DNA of 64,000 bases from Pseudolabrys sp. (GTDB lineage Bacteria; Pseudomonadota; Alphaproteobacteria; Rhizobiales; Xanthobacteraceae), in assembly GCA_017849615.1 (NCBI GenBank), contig JAFIGS010000028.1, positions 1-64,000 of the forward strand, read 5' to 3'. The notes below the pieces were generated by a model. That model was not told the DNA's origin and made no database searches. It saw only the letters and a list, made by a program, of their open reading frames with translations. This document shows, in pieces, positions 28,833 to 38,017 of this stretch (its first letter is position 1; each line of letters opens with the position of its first letter). Both the position numbers and the translations under genes were made by a program.

Positions 28833-31800
28833 TTACTCCGCCGGCACCGCTTTCGGCGTCTCCGTGCCGCGGGCCGTCATCCACTCCTCGAAGCCACGGA
28901 TGATGACGAAGAACGATGGCACGAACAGCACCGCCAGACAGGTGGAGGCCAGCATGCCGGTGAATACCGTGATGCCGATCGAGGCCCGCGCATTGGCGCC
29001 GGCGCCGGTCGCCAGCACCAGCGGCACGACGCCGAGGATGAAGGCGAATGACGTCATCAGGATCGGACGGAACCGCGCCCGCGCCGCCTCGACCGCCGAC
29101 TCCAGCAGGCCCTTGCCACCCTCGCGCAATTCGCGGCCGAACTCGACGATAAGAATGGCGTTCTTCGCCGACAACGCGATGAGCAGCACGATACCGATCT
29201 GGGTGTAGAGATTGTTCTCGATGCCGAGGAAGAGCAGCGTCAGCACCGGGCCGACCAGCGAAATCGGCACGGCCAGGATGACCGCCGCGGGCTGGTACCA
29301 GCTTTCATATTGTCCGGCGAGCACCAGATAGACCAGCAGCAGCGCCATGGCGAAGACGAAGTACATCTGATTGCCGACGAGCTTCTCCTGATAGGACAGC
29401 CCGGTCCATTCTATCACCGTGTTCGGCGGCAACGACTGTTGGGCGATCTGCTCCATCAGACCCATGGTGGCGCCGGTGGACTGGCCGCGCGCCGGCAGTG
29501 TGATCACCGTCGCCGACGGATAGAGATTGTACAGGCTCACCAGCGACGGCCCGCTGACCGGCTTGATGTCGATCAGCGTCGACAGCGGGATCATGCTGCC
29601 CTGGTTGTTGCGCACCGAGATGTTGTCGAGATCCTGCGTGCGTAGGCGGAACTGCGAGTCCGCCTGCACCACGACCTGGAAGGTGCGGCCGAACTGGGTG
29701 TACTGGTTGACATAGGCCGAGCCGAGATAGCCGCCCAGCGCCGAGAACAATTGATCGACCGACACGCCGACGGCCTGCGCTTTCACGCGATCGACATCGA
29801 CCAGATATTGCGGGACGTTGGCGCGGAACGACGAGATGACCGCCTGGATGTTCGACTGCGAGGTGGCGTTACCCGTCAAACTGTCAACGATGCTTTGCAG
29901 CTTGACGTAGTCGGTCGAGTTGTCGCGCAGCTCGACCTGCGCCGTGGTGCCGGCGGCGTTGCCGATGCCCTGGATCGGCGGCGGCGGCAGCACGCGCACC
30001 GTCGCGTCCTCGATGGCCGCGACGTCGCGCGACAGCGATTGATACATCGGCAGGAGGCTCAGCGCCTTGCCGCGCACGCCCCAATCCTTGAGGATGATGT
30101 AAGCCACGCCGGCCGACGACAGCACCGACGAGTTGTCCAGCGCCGATATGCCGGCGATGGTCACGACCTTGTCGACGCCGGGATTCTTGCGGGCGATGGC
30201 GTCGAGCTTTTCCATAACCGCCTGGGTACGCGGCAGCGAGGCGCCGTCCGGCAACTGCACCGTGGCGAGCATATAGCCCTGATCCTCGATCGGGATGAAA
30301 CCGGTCGGGATGCGCGAGAAGCCGTATATGGTGACGCCAATGGCGATGAGGGCGAACACCGTCACCTTGCCGGCATGCGCGACAAGCCGTTTCATCAGCC
30401 GCACATAGGCGGCTTCGGCCTTGTCATAGACCTTGTTGAAGCCGCGGTAGAAGAAGTTGCGCTTCTCCGGCGGCACGGTCGGCCGCAGCCACAGCGCGCA
30501 TTGCGTCGGCTTCAGCGTCACGGCATTGATCGCGGAGATGAGCGCGGTTGCGGCGATCACCAGAGCAAATTGCATATACATCTGCCCGGTCAGGCCGGGC
30601 AGGAACGCCGCCGGCAGGAATACCGACAGCAGCACCAAAGTGATGCCGATGATCGGCCCGAGCAGCAGCCGCATCGCCTCGATGGCGGCGTCATGGCCGG
30701 TCATGCCGTGGTCGATGTTATGCGCCGCGCCTTCGACGACGATGATGGCGTCATCCACGACGATGCCGATCGCCAGCACGATGGCGAACAAGGTGGCGAA
30801 GTTAACCGTGAAGCCCATCGCCGCCATGGTCGCGAAGGCACCGATGATGGTGACCGGCACCGTGGTCGCCGGCACCAGCATGGCGCGCCAGTCCTGCAGG
30901 AAGATCAGGATGACGATGAGCACCAGGATGCCGGCCTCGATCAGCGTCTTGTACACCTCGTGAATCGAGGCATTGACGAAGACCGTGACATCGAACGGCA
31001 CGTCGTACTGCAGGCCCTGCGGGAAGCTGCCCGACAGCTCGGCGAGGCGCTTCTTCACATCCGCGGCGACGGTGAGGGCGTTAGCGCCCGGCGTCAGCGA
31101 AATGCCGAGGCCGGCCGAAGCCTTGTTGTCCGCCTTGAAGATGACGCCGTAAGTCTGCGCGCCAAGCTCGACGGTGCCGATGTCGCGCACGCGCGTGATC
31201 TCGCCGGTCGGGCCGGTCTTGACGATAACGTTGGCGAATTGCGACACGTCGGTCAGACGGCCAAAGACATTGAGCGTATACTGGAACGGCACCGTCGCCG
31301 GCCCCGGCGGCGCGCCGATCTGGCCGGCGGTGACCTGGCTGTTCTGCGACTGCAGGGCGCCGACCACGTCACTGACGTTGAGCCCCCTCGCCTTCATCTT
31401 GTTCGGATCGAGCCAGATGCGCATGGCGTAGTTGCCGGCGCCGAACACGGTGACGCCGCCGACGCCGGGCACACGCGACAGTTCATCCTTGAGGCTGATG
31501 GTGGCGTAGTTCGACAGGAACAGGCTGTCATGCTTGGGATCGGTCGAAGTCAGCGTCGCGATCTGCAGAATCGAAGTGGATTTCTTCTGCACCACGACGC
31601 CCTGCGCCTGCACCGACTGCGGCAGTTGCGCCATCGCGGTCGAGACGCGGTTTTGCACCAGAATTTGCGCGAAGTTCAGATCGGTGCCGATCTTGAACGT
31701 GACGGTGAGATTGTAGGAGCCGTCCGAGGCGGCGTAGGACTGCATGTAGATCATGCCTTCCACGCCGTTGACCTGCTGCTCGATCGGCAGCGCCACGGTT

Positions 31801-31979
31801 TCGATCACCGTCGAGGCGCTGGCGCCGGGATAACGCGTCGTCACCGACACGGTCGGCGGCACGACATCGGGATATTGCGCGACCGGCAACTGGAACAGCG
31901 CGACGGCGCCGATCACCACCATCAGAATGGCGATGACGTTGGCGAGAACCGGACGCTCGATAAAGAATTTCGAGATCAT
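28833..31979 (-). CDS. RND efflux pump, AcrB/HAE1 family
   Basis: A 1048-residue inner-membrane drug:proton antiporter. 'MISKFFIERPVLANVIAILMVVIGAVAL' begins it. The proton-relay Asp pair is in 'LAIGIVVDDAIIVVEG' (TM4, near 405). Two large periplasmic loops and about twelve helices fit AcrB. 'FIPIEDQGYMLATVQLPDGA' is the second-loop landmark. The partner adaptor gene ends 13 bp upstream. No outer-membrane channel gene lies nearby, so it must use a channel encoded elsewhere. It sits between pal and cpoB, an unusual place. Confidence 0.95.
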   Translation of the reverse strand: MISKFFIERPVLANVIAILMVVIGAVALFQLPVAQYPDVVPPTVSVTTRYPGASASTVIETVALPIEQQVNGVEGMIYMQSYAASDGSYNLTVTFKIGTDLNFAQILVQNRVSTAMAQLPQSVQAQGVVVQKKSTSILQIATLTSTDPKHDSLFLSNYATISLKDELSRVPGVGGVTVFGAGNYAMRIWLDPNKMKARGLNVSDVVGALQSQNSQVTAGQIGAPPGPATVPFQYTLNVFGRLTDVSQFANVIVKTGPTGEITRVRDIGTVELGAQTYGVIFKADNKASAGLGISLTPGANALTVAADVKKRLAELSGSFPQGLQYDVPFDVTVFVNASIHEVYKTLIEAGILVLIVILIFLQDWRAMLVPATTVPVTIIGAFATMAAMGFTVNFATLFAIVLAIGIVVDDAIIVVEGAAHNIDHGMTGHDAAIEAMRLLLGPIIGITLVLLSVFLPAAFLPGLTGQMYMQFALVIAATALISAINAVTLKPTQCALWLRPTVPPEKRNFFYRGFNKVYDKAEAAYVRLMKRLVAHAGKVTVFALIAIGVTIYGFSRIPTGFIPIEDQGYMLATVQLPDGASLPRTQAVMEKLDAIARKNPGVDKVVTIAGISALDNSSVLSSAGVAYIILKDWGVRGKALSLLPMYQSLSRDVAAIEDATVRVLPPPPIQGIGNAAGTTAQVELRDNSTDYVKLQSIVDSLTGNATSQSNIQAVISSFRANVPQYLVDVDRVKAQAVGVSVDQLFSALGGYLGSAYVNQYTQFGRTFQVVVQADSQFRLRTQDLDNISVRNNQGSMIPLSTLIDIKPVSGPSLVSLYNLYPSATVITLPARGQSTGATMGLMEQIAQQSLPPNTVIEWTGLSYQEKLVGNQMYFVFAMALLLVYLVLAGQYESWYQPAAVILAVPISLVGPVLTLLFLGIENNLYTQIGIVLLIALSAKNAILIVEFGRELREGGKGLLESAVEAARARFRPILMTSFAFILGVVPLVLATGAGANARASIGITVFTGMLASTCLAVLFVPSFFVIIRGFEEWMTARGTETPKAVPAE

Positions 31980-31992
31980 TGCCCGGCCCTCG

Positions 31993-33150
31993 TTACGAGG
32001 ACTTCGGCGGCGCGGATGCCGACTGCGGATCGACCTTCTGGCCCGGCACGGCGCGCAGCATGCCGTTGACAATGACGCGATCGCCGTCGCCGATGCCTTT
32101 GTCGATCACCTGCATGGTACCGTCGAGCGGGCCGAGTTCGACCCGGCGCTGCTCGACCACGTTGTCCTTGTTGACGACGAGAAGATAGCGGCCGCTCTGA
32201 TCGGTGCCGAGCGCGGTGTCAGGCACCAGCAGCTCATCCTTCGGCGGCCCGAGCGGGATGCGCACGCGCACGAAAAGGCCCGGCAGCAGAACGTGCTTCG
32301 GATTGTCGAGAATGGCGCGGCCGGCGAGCGTGCCGGTCGATGGATCGACGGAGGGCGCGGCGTAATCCAGCGTGCCCTTGTGCGGATAGCCGGCCTCGGT
32401 CTGCAGCGACACCTCGACGGGCACCTTGCGCAATTCCTCGGGCGTGAGGCCGCGTTCGGCAATCATGGCGCGGATGCGGATGGTTTCCTGCTCGCCGACG
32501 GTGAAGTTCACGTAGATCGGATCGCTGGAGACGATGGAAGCGAGCGGCGTGCCGTTGCCGGACACGAAGGCGCCGATCGATACCTTGCGCGCGGTGACGA
32601 TGCCGTCGAACGGCGCGGCGACCTGCGTATAGGCAAGATCGTTCTCGGCGAGCCGGGTCGAAGCGATCGCCTGATCGACGCTGGCCTGGGCGCTGTCGCG
32701 CGCGGCCAGCGCATTGTCGAGCGCCGCCTTGGAAGCCGAGCCGCTCGGCACCAGATCGGCCTGGCGCTGATAGTTGGCCTGAGCCGACACCAGACTGGCC
32801 TTGGCGTTGTCTTCGGCTGCCTTGGCCTGTTGCACCTTCAATTCGTAAGGCTTCTGCTCGATGACGAACAGCACCTGGCCTTTCTTGACCGCCTCGCCGT
32901 CCTGATACTTGATCGCCTCGACGAAGCCGGCGACGCGAGCGACCAGATCGGCCGAATTCACCGCGGCGACATTGCCGGTCGATTCCAGATAGCGGGTGAC
33001 GGGCTTCTTCGCCGGCGCGGCGATGGTCACTTGCGGCGGCGGCGGCGCGACGTAGGTGTTCTTCTCGCCGCAGGCGGCAACAAGCGGCAGGATGCCGACA
33101 AAGGTGATCGCCGCGGCAAGCTTGCGCCCGCGCTTCCAGCCATGTGCCAT
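31993..33150 (-). CDS. RND periplasmic adaptor (membrane fusion lipoprotein)
   Basis: A 385-residue AcrA-type adaptor with a lipobox ending 'LPLVAAC' (Cys27). It has barrel-sandwich ('RVAGFVEAIKYQDGEAVKKGQVLFVIEQ') and helical hairpin parts ('QAKAAEDNAKASLVSAQANYQRQ'), then 'PFDGIVTARKVSIGAFVSGNGTPL' and beta-barrel. It joins the RND pump to an outer-membrane duct. The start ATG at 33150 follows GAGGGGGG; an in-frame start at 33267 would place the lipobox too deep. Co-transcribed with the pump downstream. Confidence 0.93.
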   Translation of the reverse strand: MAHGWKRGRKLAAAITFVGILPLVAACGEKNTYVAPPPPQVTIAAPAKKPVTRYLESTGNVAAVNSADLVARVAGFVEAIKYQDGEAVKKGQVLFVIEQKPYELKVQQAKAAEDNAKASLVSAQANYQRQADLVPSGSASKAALDNALAARDSAQASVDQAIASTRLAENDLAYTQVAAPFDGIVTARKVSIGAFVSGNGTPLASIVSSDPIYVNFTVGEQETIRIRAMIAERGLTPEELRKVPVEVSLQTEAGYPHKGTLDYAAPSVDPSTGTLAGRAILDNPKHVLLPGLFVRVRIPLGPPKDELLVPDTALGTDQSGRYLLVVNKDNVVEQRRVELGPLDGTMQVIDKGIGDGDRVIVNGMLRAVPGQKVDPQSASAPPKSS

Positions 33151-33310
33151 CCGAGCCCCCCTCGAATTAGTAAGGCAGCCGGGCCTCGCCGGCCGCGCGG
33201 GGATCATCGCCCGGTCAGGCAATCGTGACAACGGGAATAAATGAGCGCTGTTGACGACTCGCGTCACCCGCCCGTTACAAACCCGGCCGAATGGCGGCGG
33301 CTAAAACGCG

Positions 33311-33345
33311 AATGCCCGGCACGGGCGATCCCCGTGCCGGGCATT
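33311..33345 (-). terminator. Strong terminator downstream of pal
   Basis: A perfect 15-bp inverted repeat AATGCCCGGCACGGG / CCCGTGCCGGGCATT closes a 5-base loop and is followed on the minus strand by CGCGTTTTAG. It lies between pal and the RND genes, so the RND pair probably has its own promoter. Confidence 0.75.
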
Positions 33346-33377
33346 GATTATTGATTTGACGCGCGGTGCGACGGCGT

Positions 33378-33881
33378 TCAGGCGCCGCCGCCGCTCAGCA
33401 CCGTGACGGCGCGGCGATTCTGCGACCAGCACGAGATGTCGTTACAGACCGCGACCGGGCGCTCCTTGCCGTAGGAGATGGTCCGCATGCGGCCGGCATT
33501 GATGCCGCGCGACACCAGATAGTCACGCACCGACTGGGCGCGGCGGGCGCCGAGCGCGATATTGTATTCGCGCGTGCCGCGTTCGTCGGCATGGCCCTCG
33601 ATGGTGAAGCTGTACTGGCTGTAGCGGGTAAGCCACTGCGCCTGCTTCTCGAGCGTCTCGCGGCCGGTGGCGTTCAATTCGGTCTGATCCGTCTCGAAGA
33701 ACACGCGGTCGCCGACATTGACGACGAAATCCTGCTGGCTGCCCGGCGTCGATGCCGAACCGCCCGCGCCGCCCGAGCCATCGCCGGCCGTGTTCTGGTT
33801 GGCGCAGGCCGAGATGGCCAGGCCCGCAGCGAGCACGGCCGCAAGACGCAGGCCGCGAACAAACTTTCCGATCTCGATCAT
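33378..33881 (-). CDS. pal: Peptidoglycan-associated lipoprotein Pal
   Basis: A 167-residue outer-membrane lipoprotein with a lipobox ending 'LAISAC' (Cys26) and a Gly/Ser-rich linker. An OmpA-like peptidoglycan-binding domain follows ('DQTELNATGRETLEKQ', 'IEGHADERGTREYNIALGARRAQ', 'ISYGKERP'). It binds peptidoglycan and TolB and links the outer membrane to the wall at division. The ATG at 33881 fits the lipoprotein signal. A 265-bp structured leader separates it from tolB. Confidence 0.95.
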   Translation of the reverse strand: MIEIGKFVRGLRLAAVLAAGLAISACANQNTAGDGSGGAGGSASTPGSQQDFVVNVGDRVFFETDQTELNATGRETLEKQAQWLTRYSQYSFTIEGHADERGTREYNIALGARRAQSVRDYLVSRGINAGRMRTISYGKERPVAVCNDISCWSQNRRAVTVLSGGGA

Positions 33882-34146
33882 CTTCAAACTCCGTACCCCC
33901 GCCGATGCGGTGCGCGTCAGGTCCGATCGCAAAGAACCGGAGCGAGGCCCGCGCTTAAGCCCCACATCTAACCGTGGGGTGGTTAAGCGAACCTTCCATC
34001 AACCTTGATGGAACCTTGCCGCGACCCATAAACATGACCCGAATGGCTTAAACCGCCGGTCATGGTTAAAAGCCGGTGAATATGGCGGGGTGACGGCGCG
34101 GACCGGTTTTCGCCGGTCCGCCGGCTCAATTGCGGCGTCGCTGCCT
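33882..34146 (-). promoter_or_regulatory. Structured leader between tolB and pal
   Basis: Two inverted repeats are visible. 33994-34013 is a near-palindrome of TTCCATCAA and TTGATGGAA with a 2-base centre. 33952-33989 is a hairpin with arms CGCTTAAgCCCCAC and GTGGGGtggTTAAGCG around an 8-base loop. Both lie in the pal leader and could set a processing site, an attenuator or an operator. No gene is seen in this stretch. Confidence 0.55.
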
Positions 34147-35493
34147 TTAAGACAACAGCGGCGACCAAGCCGGATCCGACGCCAGAGCCGGCGTTTGGAC
34201 CCGCTGCTCGTTACGGCCGGTGATATCGATCGTGTAGAGCGAGGGCCCCTGCCCGGGGTCGCGGAAGAACATCAGCACGCGGCCGTTCGGCGCGAAGGTC
34301 GGGCCCTCGTTATGGAAGCCCGAGGTGAGCAGGCGCTCGCCCTGGCCGTCGGGCTTGAGGATGCCGATGGAGAACTGGCCGCGCGCCTGGCCGGTGAAGG
34401 CGATGTAGTCGCCGCGCGGCGACCACACCGGCGTCGAGTGGCTGCCTTCGCCGAACGAGATGCGTTGGGCGGCGCCGCCGGTTGCCGGCATCACGTAGAT
34501 CTGCGGCGAGCCGCCGCGATCGCTCTCGAAGCAGATCTGGCGACCATCCGGCGAATAGGAGGGCGCGGTGTCGATGGCCGGCGTGTCGGTGAGCCGCGTC
34601 GTCTGCTTGGAGCGCAGATCCATGACGAACAGATTGGAGTTCGGCCCCTGCTGCAGACTCATGATGACGCGCTGGCCGTCGGGCGAGAACCTCGGGGCGA
34701 ACGTCATGCCGGGAAAATTGCCGACGATCTCGCGCTGGCCGGTTTCGATGTTGAGCAGATAGACGCGCGGATCGGCCTGTCCGTAGGACATATAGGTGAT
34801 CTCTTGCGTCGTCGGATTGAAGCGCGGCGTGAGCACAAGATCGTCGCCGCGCGTGAGGTAGCGCACGCCGGCGCCGTCCTGATCCATGATGGCGAGCCGC
34901 TTGACGCGGCGATCCTTCGGCCCGGTCTCGTCGACGAAGACGACGCGGCTGTCGAAATAACCCTTCTCGCCGGTCAGACGTTCATAGATCGCATCCGAGA
35001 TGATGTGCGCGATGCGCCGCCAGTTGTCCGGCGTGGTGAAGTACTGCTTGCCGTCGAGCTGCTGGCCGGCGAACACGTCCCACAGGCGGAATTCCGCCTT
35101 GAGGCGGCCGTCGCCCTGCTTGGTGATGCGGCCGGTGACCAGCGCCTGCGCGTTGATGACGCGCCAGTCGGCAAAGCGCGGCACGGCGTCCGAGTTGACG
35201 ATCTTCTCGGTGAAGGCAGCCGGGTTGATCGGCGCGAACAGCCCGGAGCGCTGCAGGTTGTTCGAGATGATGCCGGTGACATTGCGCGACACTTCGGTAT
35301 CGCCCGGCGTGCCGCCGACGAAATCCGGCAGCGCGATCGGCATCGGCTGCACATTACCCGAGGTGATTTCGAGGCGCAGCACCGCGCCGGCCTGACGCGG
35401 CGTCAGCGCCAGAAGCGCGCCGGCGCCGGCACCGGCCATCACGCCGCGGCGGGTGAGCAGGCTGTCGTGAGGAAATTCGCTGGATCGGGCCAT
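34147..35493 (-). CDS. tolB: Tol-Pal system beta-propeller protein TolB
   Basis: A 448-residue periplasmic protein. An N-terminal domain binds TolA and a six-bladed propeller ('[30 protein letters not shown]', '[14 protein letters not shown]'-type blades) binds Pal. The signal peptide has a twin-arginine motif ('[19 protein letters not shown]'), so export may be by Tat rather than Sec. The length is usual. It lies 54 bp after tolA and is part of the same operon. Confidence 0.95.
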   Translation of the reverse strand: MARSSEFPHDSLLTRRGVMAGAGAGALLALTPRQAGAVLRLEITSGNVQPMPIALPDFVGGTPGDTEVSRNVTGIISNNLQRSGLFAPINPAAFTEKIVNSDAVPRFADWRVINAQALVTGRITKQGDGRLKAEFRLWDVFAGQQLDGKQYFTTPDNWRRIAHIISDAIYERLTGEKGYFDSRVVFVDETGPKDRRVKRLAIMDQDGAGVRYLTRGDDLVLTPRFNPTTQEITYMSYGQADPRVYLLNIETGQREIVGNFPGMTFAPRFSPDGQRVIMSLQQGPNSNLFVMDLRSKQTTRLTDTPAIDTAPSYSPDGRQICFESDRGGSPQIYVMPATGGAAQRISFGEGSHSTPVWSPRGDYIAFTGQARGQFSIGILKPDGQGERLLTSGFHNEGPTFAPNGRVLMFFRDPGQGPSLYTIDITGRNEQRVQTPALASDPAWSPLLS

Positions 35494-35547
35494 TCAATCG
35501 TTTCCGTACCGGGCCGGCTACAGAACGCCGGGATTTTGAAACAACAA

Positions 35548-36456
35548 CTACTGGAACATGTCGCGCGGCGTAAAGCCGATCTCGATATCTTTCCAGCTGT
35601 CATAATGCTCGGGCCTGAGCATCGTATACGGCTGGCATTGCAGAATGGCGCGTCGGCCGCTGTCGGCGAAGGCTGGCCCGTAAGGCGAGGCCGAGCCTTC
35701 GACCGGGTCGGGGCCGCGCTCGACGGTGCCGTCGCGCCGGAACTGAACGCGGAACACCACCTTGAGATTGTCGGCGCCCTCGGCGCCCACCGGGATCGTC
35801 CAGCACGACGTGACGCGGCGACGGAAGGCGTCGATTTCCGATTGGCTCAGCCGCGCCGAGTTGGCGTTGGCGGCGCCGAGACTGGCGTTCTTGTTGATCT
35901 CGGAGCCGGTCGCGGCCGAACGCGTCGGATCGCGCTTGTCGAGCAGCGCCGCGATCTTGTCGGCATCGAACTTCTGCGTCGGCTGCGGCTTGGGCGGCGG
36001 CGGCTTCTTCGGCGGCAACGGCTGCGGCTCGGTCTTGGCTTCCGGCTTCGGCTTGTCGTCTTTCAGCTTGTCGGCGATCTCGTCCGGCTTGGGCGGCTCG
36101 GGCTTGGCCTCGGGCTTTTTCTCGACCGGCTTCGGCTCCGGCTTGGGCGGCTCCGGAGTCGCCTCCTTGTTGACCGCGACTTCCCGCTTCTCGTTGATCG
36201 TCGGCTTGAGCTCCTCGACCGGCTTGGGCGGCGGCTCGGCGACCTTCTCGACCACCGGCTTGGGCTTTTCCTCGACCTTCTTGGTGTCTTTCACGCCCTT
36301 GGTGATTTCGGAGAAATCCTTGTCGCTGATGATATCGACCGGCAGCGATTCCGGCGGAATCGTTTCGAACGCCTTGCTGGAAAAGGAAAACGTCGCCCAT
36401 CCCAGCACGGCGACGTGCAGGGCGGTCGAGATTATCGATGCCGTCCGCATCTGCAT
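35548..36456 (-). CDS. tolA: Tol-Pal envelope protein TolA
   Basis: A 302-residue inner-membrane protein with a membrane helix at about 6-25 ('IISTALHVAVLGWATFSF'). A long Pro/Lys/Glu-rich helical domain follows ('EPPKPEPKPVEKKPEAKPEPPKPDE' type, about 70-195). The C-terminal domain carries 'AFRRRVTSCWTIP' and 'LQCQPYTMLRPEHYDSWKDIEIGF', the TonB-like fold that contacts TolB and Pal. It transmits the energy of TolQR to the outer membrane. It starts 6 bp after tolR. Confidence 0.93.
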   Translation of the reverse strand: MQMRTASIISTALHVAVLGWATFSFSSKAFETIPPESLPVDIISDKDFSEITKGVKDTKKVEEKPKPVVEKVAEPPPKPVEELKPTINEKREVAVNKEATPEPPKPEPKPVEKKPEAKPEPPKPDEIADKLKDDKPKPEAKTEPQPLPPKKPPPPKPQPTQKFDADKIAALLDKRDPTRSAATGSEINKNASLGAANANSARLSQSEIDAFRRRVTSCWTIPVGAEGADNLKVVFRVQFRRDGTVERGPDPVEGSASPYGPAFADSGRRAILQCQPYTMLRPEHYDSWKDIEIGFTPRDMFQ

Positions 36457-36462
36457 CGAAGG

Positions 36463-36909
36463 TTATTTGCCCTGCTCGAATTCGGTGACCAGCGCGACGC
36501 GGTGGAAGCCGGCGGCCGACAGACGGCCCATCACCGCCATCATCGATCCGTAGTTGGCATTCTTGTCGCCGCGCACATAGACGCGCGCTTCCTTGCCGCC
36601 GCGCGCCTGGGAGACGGCCTCGAGCTTCGGCACGAGATTGGCGAGCTCGATTTCCTCGTTCTGCAGAAACACCTTGCCCTGCGTATTGACCGACAGGGTG
36701 AGCGGCTCCTTGTCCTGATCGAGGCTCTTGGCCTGCGATTGCGGCAGGTCGATCGGCACGCCGACGGTCAGGAGCGGCGCCGACACCATGAAGATGATCA
36801 GCAGCACCAGCATCACGTCCACCATGGGCGTGACGTTGATCTCCGCCATTACTGCCCGGCGGCGGCGACGGCCCTTGCCGATCGTCGGCGTTCCCGCATT
36901 GGCTGCCAT
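36463..36909 (-). CDS. tolR: Tol-Pal motor protein TolR
   Basis: A 148-residue ExbD/TolR protein. One membrane helix ('MVDVMLVLLIIFMVSAPLLTVGVPI', residues about 28-52) contains the conserved proton-relay Asp, followed by a periplasmic dimer domain. It works with TolQ as the proton-driven motor. It is 6 bp before tolA and 63 bp after tolQ, so all are in one operon. Start 'MAANAGTPTIGKGRRRRR' is typical. Confidence 0.95.
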   Translation of the reverse strand: MAANAGTPTIGKGRRRRRAVMAEINVTPMVDVMLVLLIIFMVSAPLLTVGVPIDLPQSQAKSLDQDKEPLTLSVNTQGKVFLQNEEIELANLVPKLEAVSQARGGKEARVYVRGDKNANYGSMMAVMGRLSAAGFHRVALVTEFEQGK

Positions 36910-36972
36910 TCTGGTCGTCGTCCCTCAATTTCGGATCGCGGCCCCCGCCGCGGCGTCATTCCGGCAATCGGT

Positions 36973-37692
36973 TCAGCCGGCCCCGCGCTCGTCGATCTGG
37001 CGCGAGAGGATGGCGGAAAATTCGTCGGCGAAGCCTTCGAGCTGCTGCGCCTGTTTATTCACTTCAGCGGCGAACTTATTATAGAAAATCGTCGCCGGTA
37101 TGGCGGCAACGAGGCCGACCGCTGTCGCAAACAGCGCTTCCGCGATGCCCGGCGCCACCACGGCGAGCGAGGTATTCTTCGACGCGGCGATCGACTGGAA
37201 GCTCGTCATGATGCCCCAGACGGTGCCGAACAGACCGACGAAAGGCCCGGCTGAGCCGACGGTCGCGAGAACCAGCAGCCGCTTCTCGAGCCGCTCGATC
37301 TCCCGCGCGATCGTCACCTGCATCACCTTGTCGAGGCGCATCTGCAGTCCGGCGAAGGAACGCTGCTGCCCGGTAAAGCTGCGCTTCCACTCCTGCATCG
37401 CCGCGACGAACAAGGCGGCCATCGAGTTCGACGGCTTGGCGGCGTGCGTGCGGTAAAGATCTTCGAGCGACTGCCCGGACCAGAACTGGGATTCGAAGCC
37501 GCGCATGGCGCGCGCATTGCGCGTGTAAAGCACCCACTTGTCGATCGCGATCGCCCAGACCCAGACCGAGCAGGCCATCAGCCCGATCATGACAAACTTC
37601 ACGACCCAGTGGGCGTGCCAGAACAGGGTCCAGAGCGACAGGTCGGAAGCGACGATGGTCGGCAGCGACTGCGCCACATCGGCAGGATTCAT
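36973..37692 (-). CDS. tolQ: Tol-Pal motor protein TolQ
   Basis: A 239-residue MotA/ExbB-family membrane protein with three helices: 'VVKFVMIGLMACSVWVWAIAI' near 30-50, 'LVLATVGSAGPFVGLFGTVWGIM' near 135-157 and 'ALFATAVGLVAAIPATIFYN' near 185-205. It forms the proton channel with TolR. It opens the tolQRAB-pal operon on the minus strand. The preceding 325 bp holds no gene other than the DUF2852 terminator. Confidence 0.95.
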   Translation of the reverse strand: MNPADVAQSLPTIVASDLSLWTLFWHAHWVVKFVMIGLMACSVWVWAIAIDKWVLYTRNARAMRGFESQFWSGQSLEDLYRTHAAKPSNSMAALFVAAMQEWKRSFTGQQRSFAGLQMRLDKVMQVTIAREIERLEKRLLVLATVGSAGPFVGLFGTVWGIMTSFQSIAASKNTSLAVVAPGIAEALFATAVGLVAAIPATIFYNKFAAEVNKQAQQLEGFADEFSAILSRQIDERGAG

Positions 37693-38017
37693 AAGGCACG
37701 TCCTTTGCGTGGCGCCGGCCTTGCATCAAGGCGCGGCGCCGCGGGCTGTTCCAGTGTCATTGGCATGGGCTCGACAGGCGGAATCCCTGCCAAACTTGGC
37801 CAAATGAGGGCGCAGCGCCCGTTAAAACGCGGGCTTTTGCTGGCCTTTATGCCCCCACACAGCGCCCTTTATGGTAAAGGATTCGTTAGCGGCGGGTTCA
37901 CAAACGCCTGCGCGCACAGGCGAAAATCAGCGCAAAAAATAATCAGCCGCTGCAAAGAAAAGCCGCCCGCCTCGGGGAGAGGACGGACGGCTCAGCTCAC
38001 GCAGAAGTAATGGGGGA
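37693..38017. other. Gene-free stretch between DUF2852 gene and tolQ
   Basis: No gene is visible. It should contain the tolQ promoter, but I cannot place it securely. The hairpin at 37955-37993 is the terminator of the DUF2852 gene. Confidence 0.5.
37955..37993 (-). terminator. Terminator after the DUF2852 gene
   Basis: An 11-bp stem AGCCGTCCGTC / GGCGGGCGGCT (two G-U pairs) is followed on the minus strand by TTTTCTTT. It starts 25 bp after the DUF2852 stop. Confidence 0.7.

Noticed and set aside
29751-32069. Long plus-strand frame (772 codons) opposite the RND pump
   Set aside because: Composition is Arg/His/Asp-rich, as expected for an antisense shadow; no domain is visible.
34090-37254. 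An open frame of over 1000 codons on the plus strand opposite tolA, tolR, tolB and tolQ
   Set aside because: It is a shadow of high-GC codon bias; the minus-strand genes are clear and conserved.
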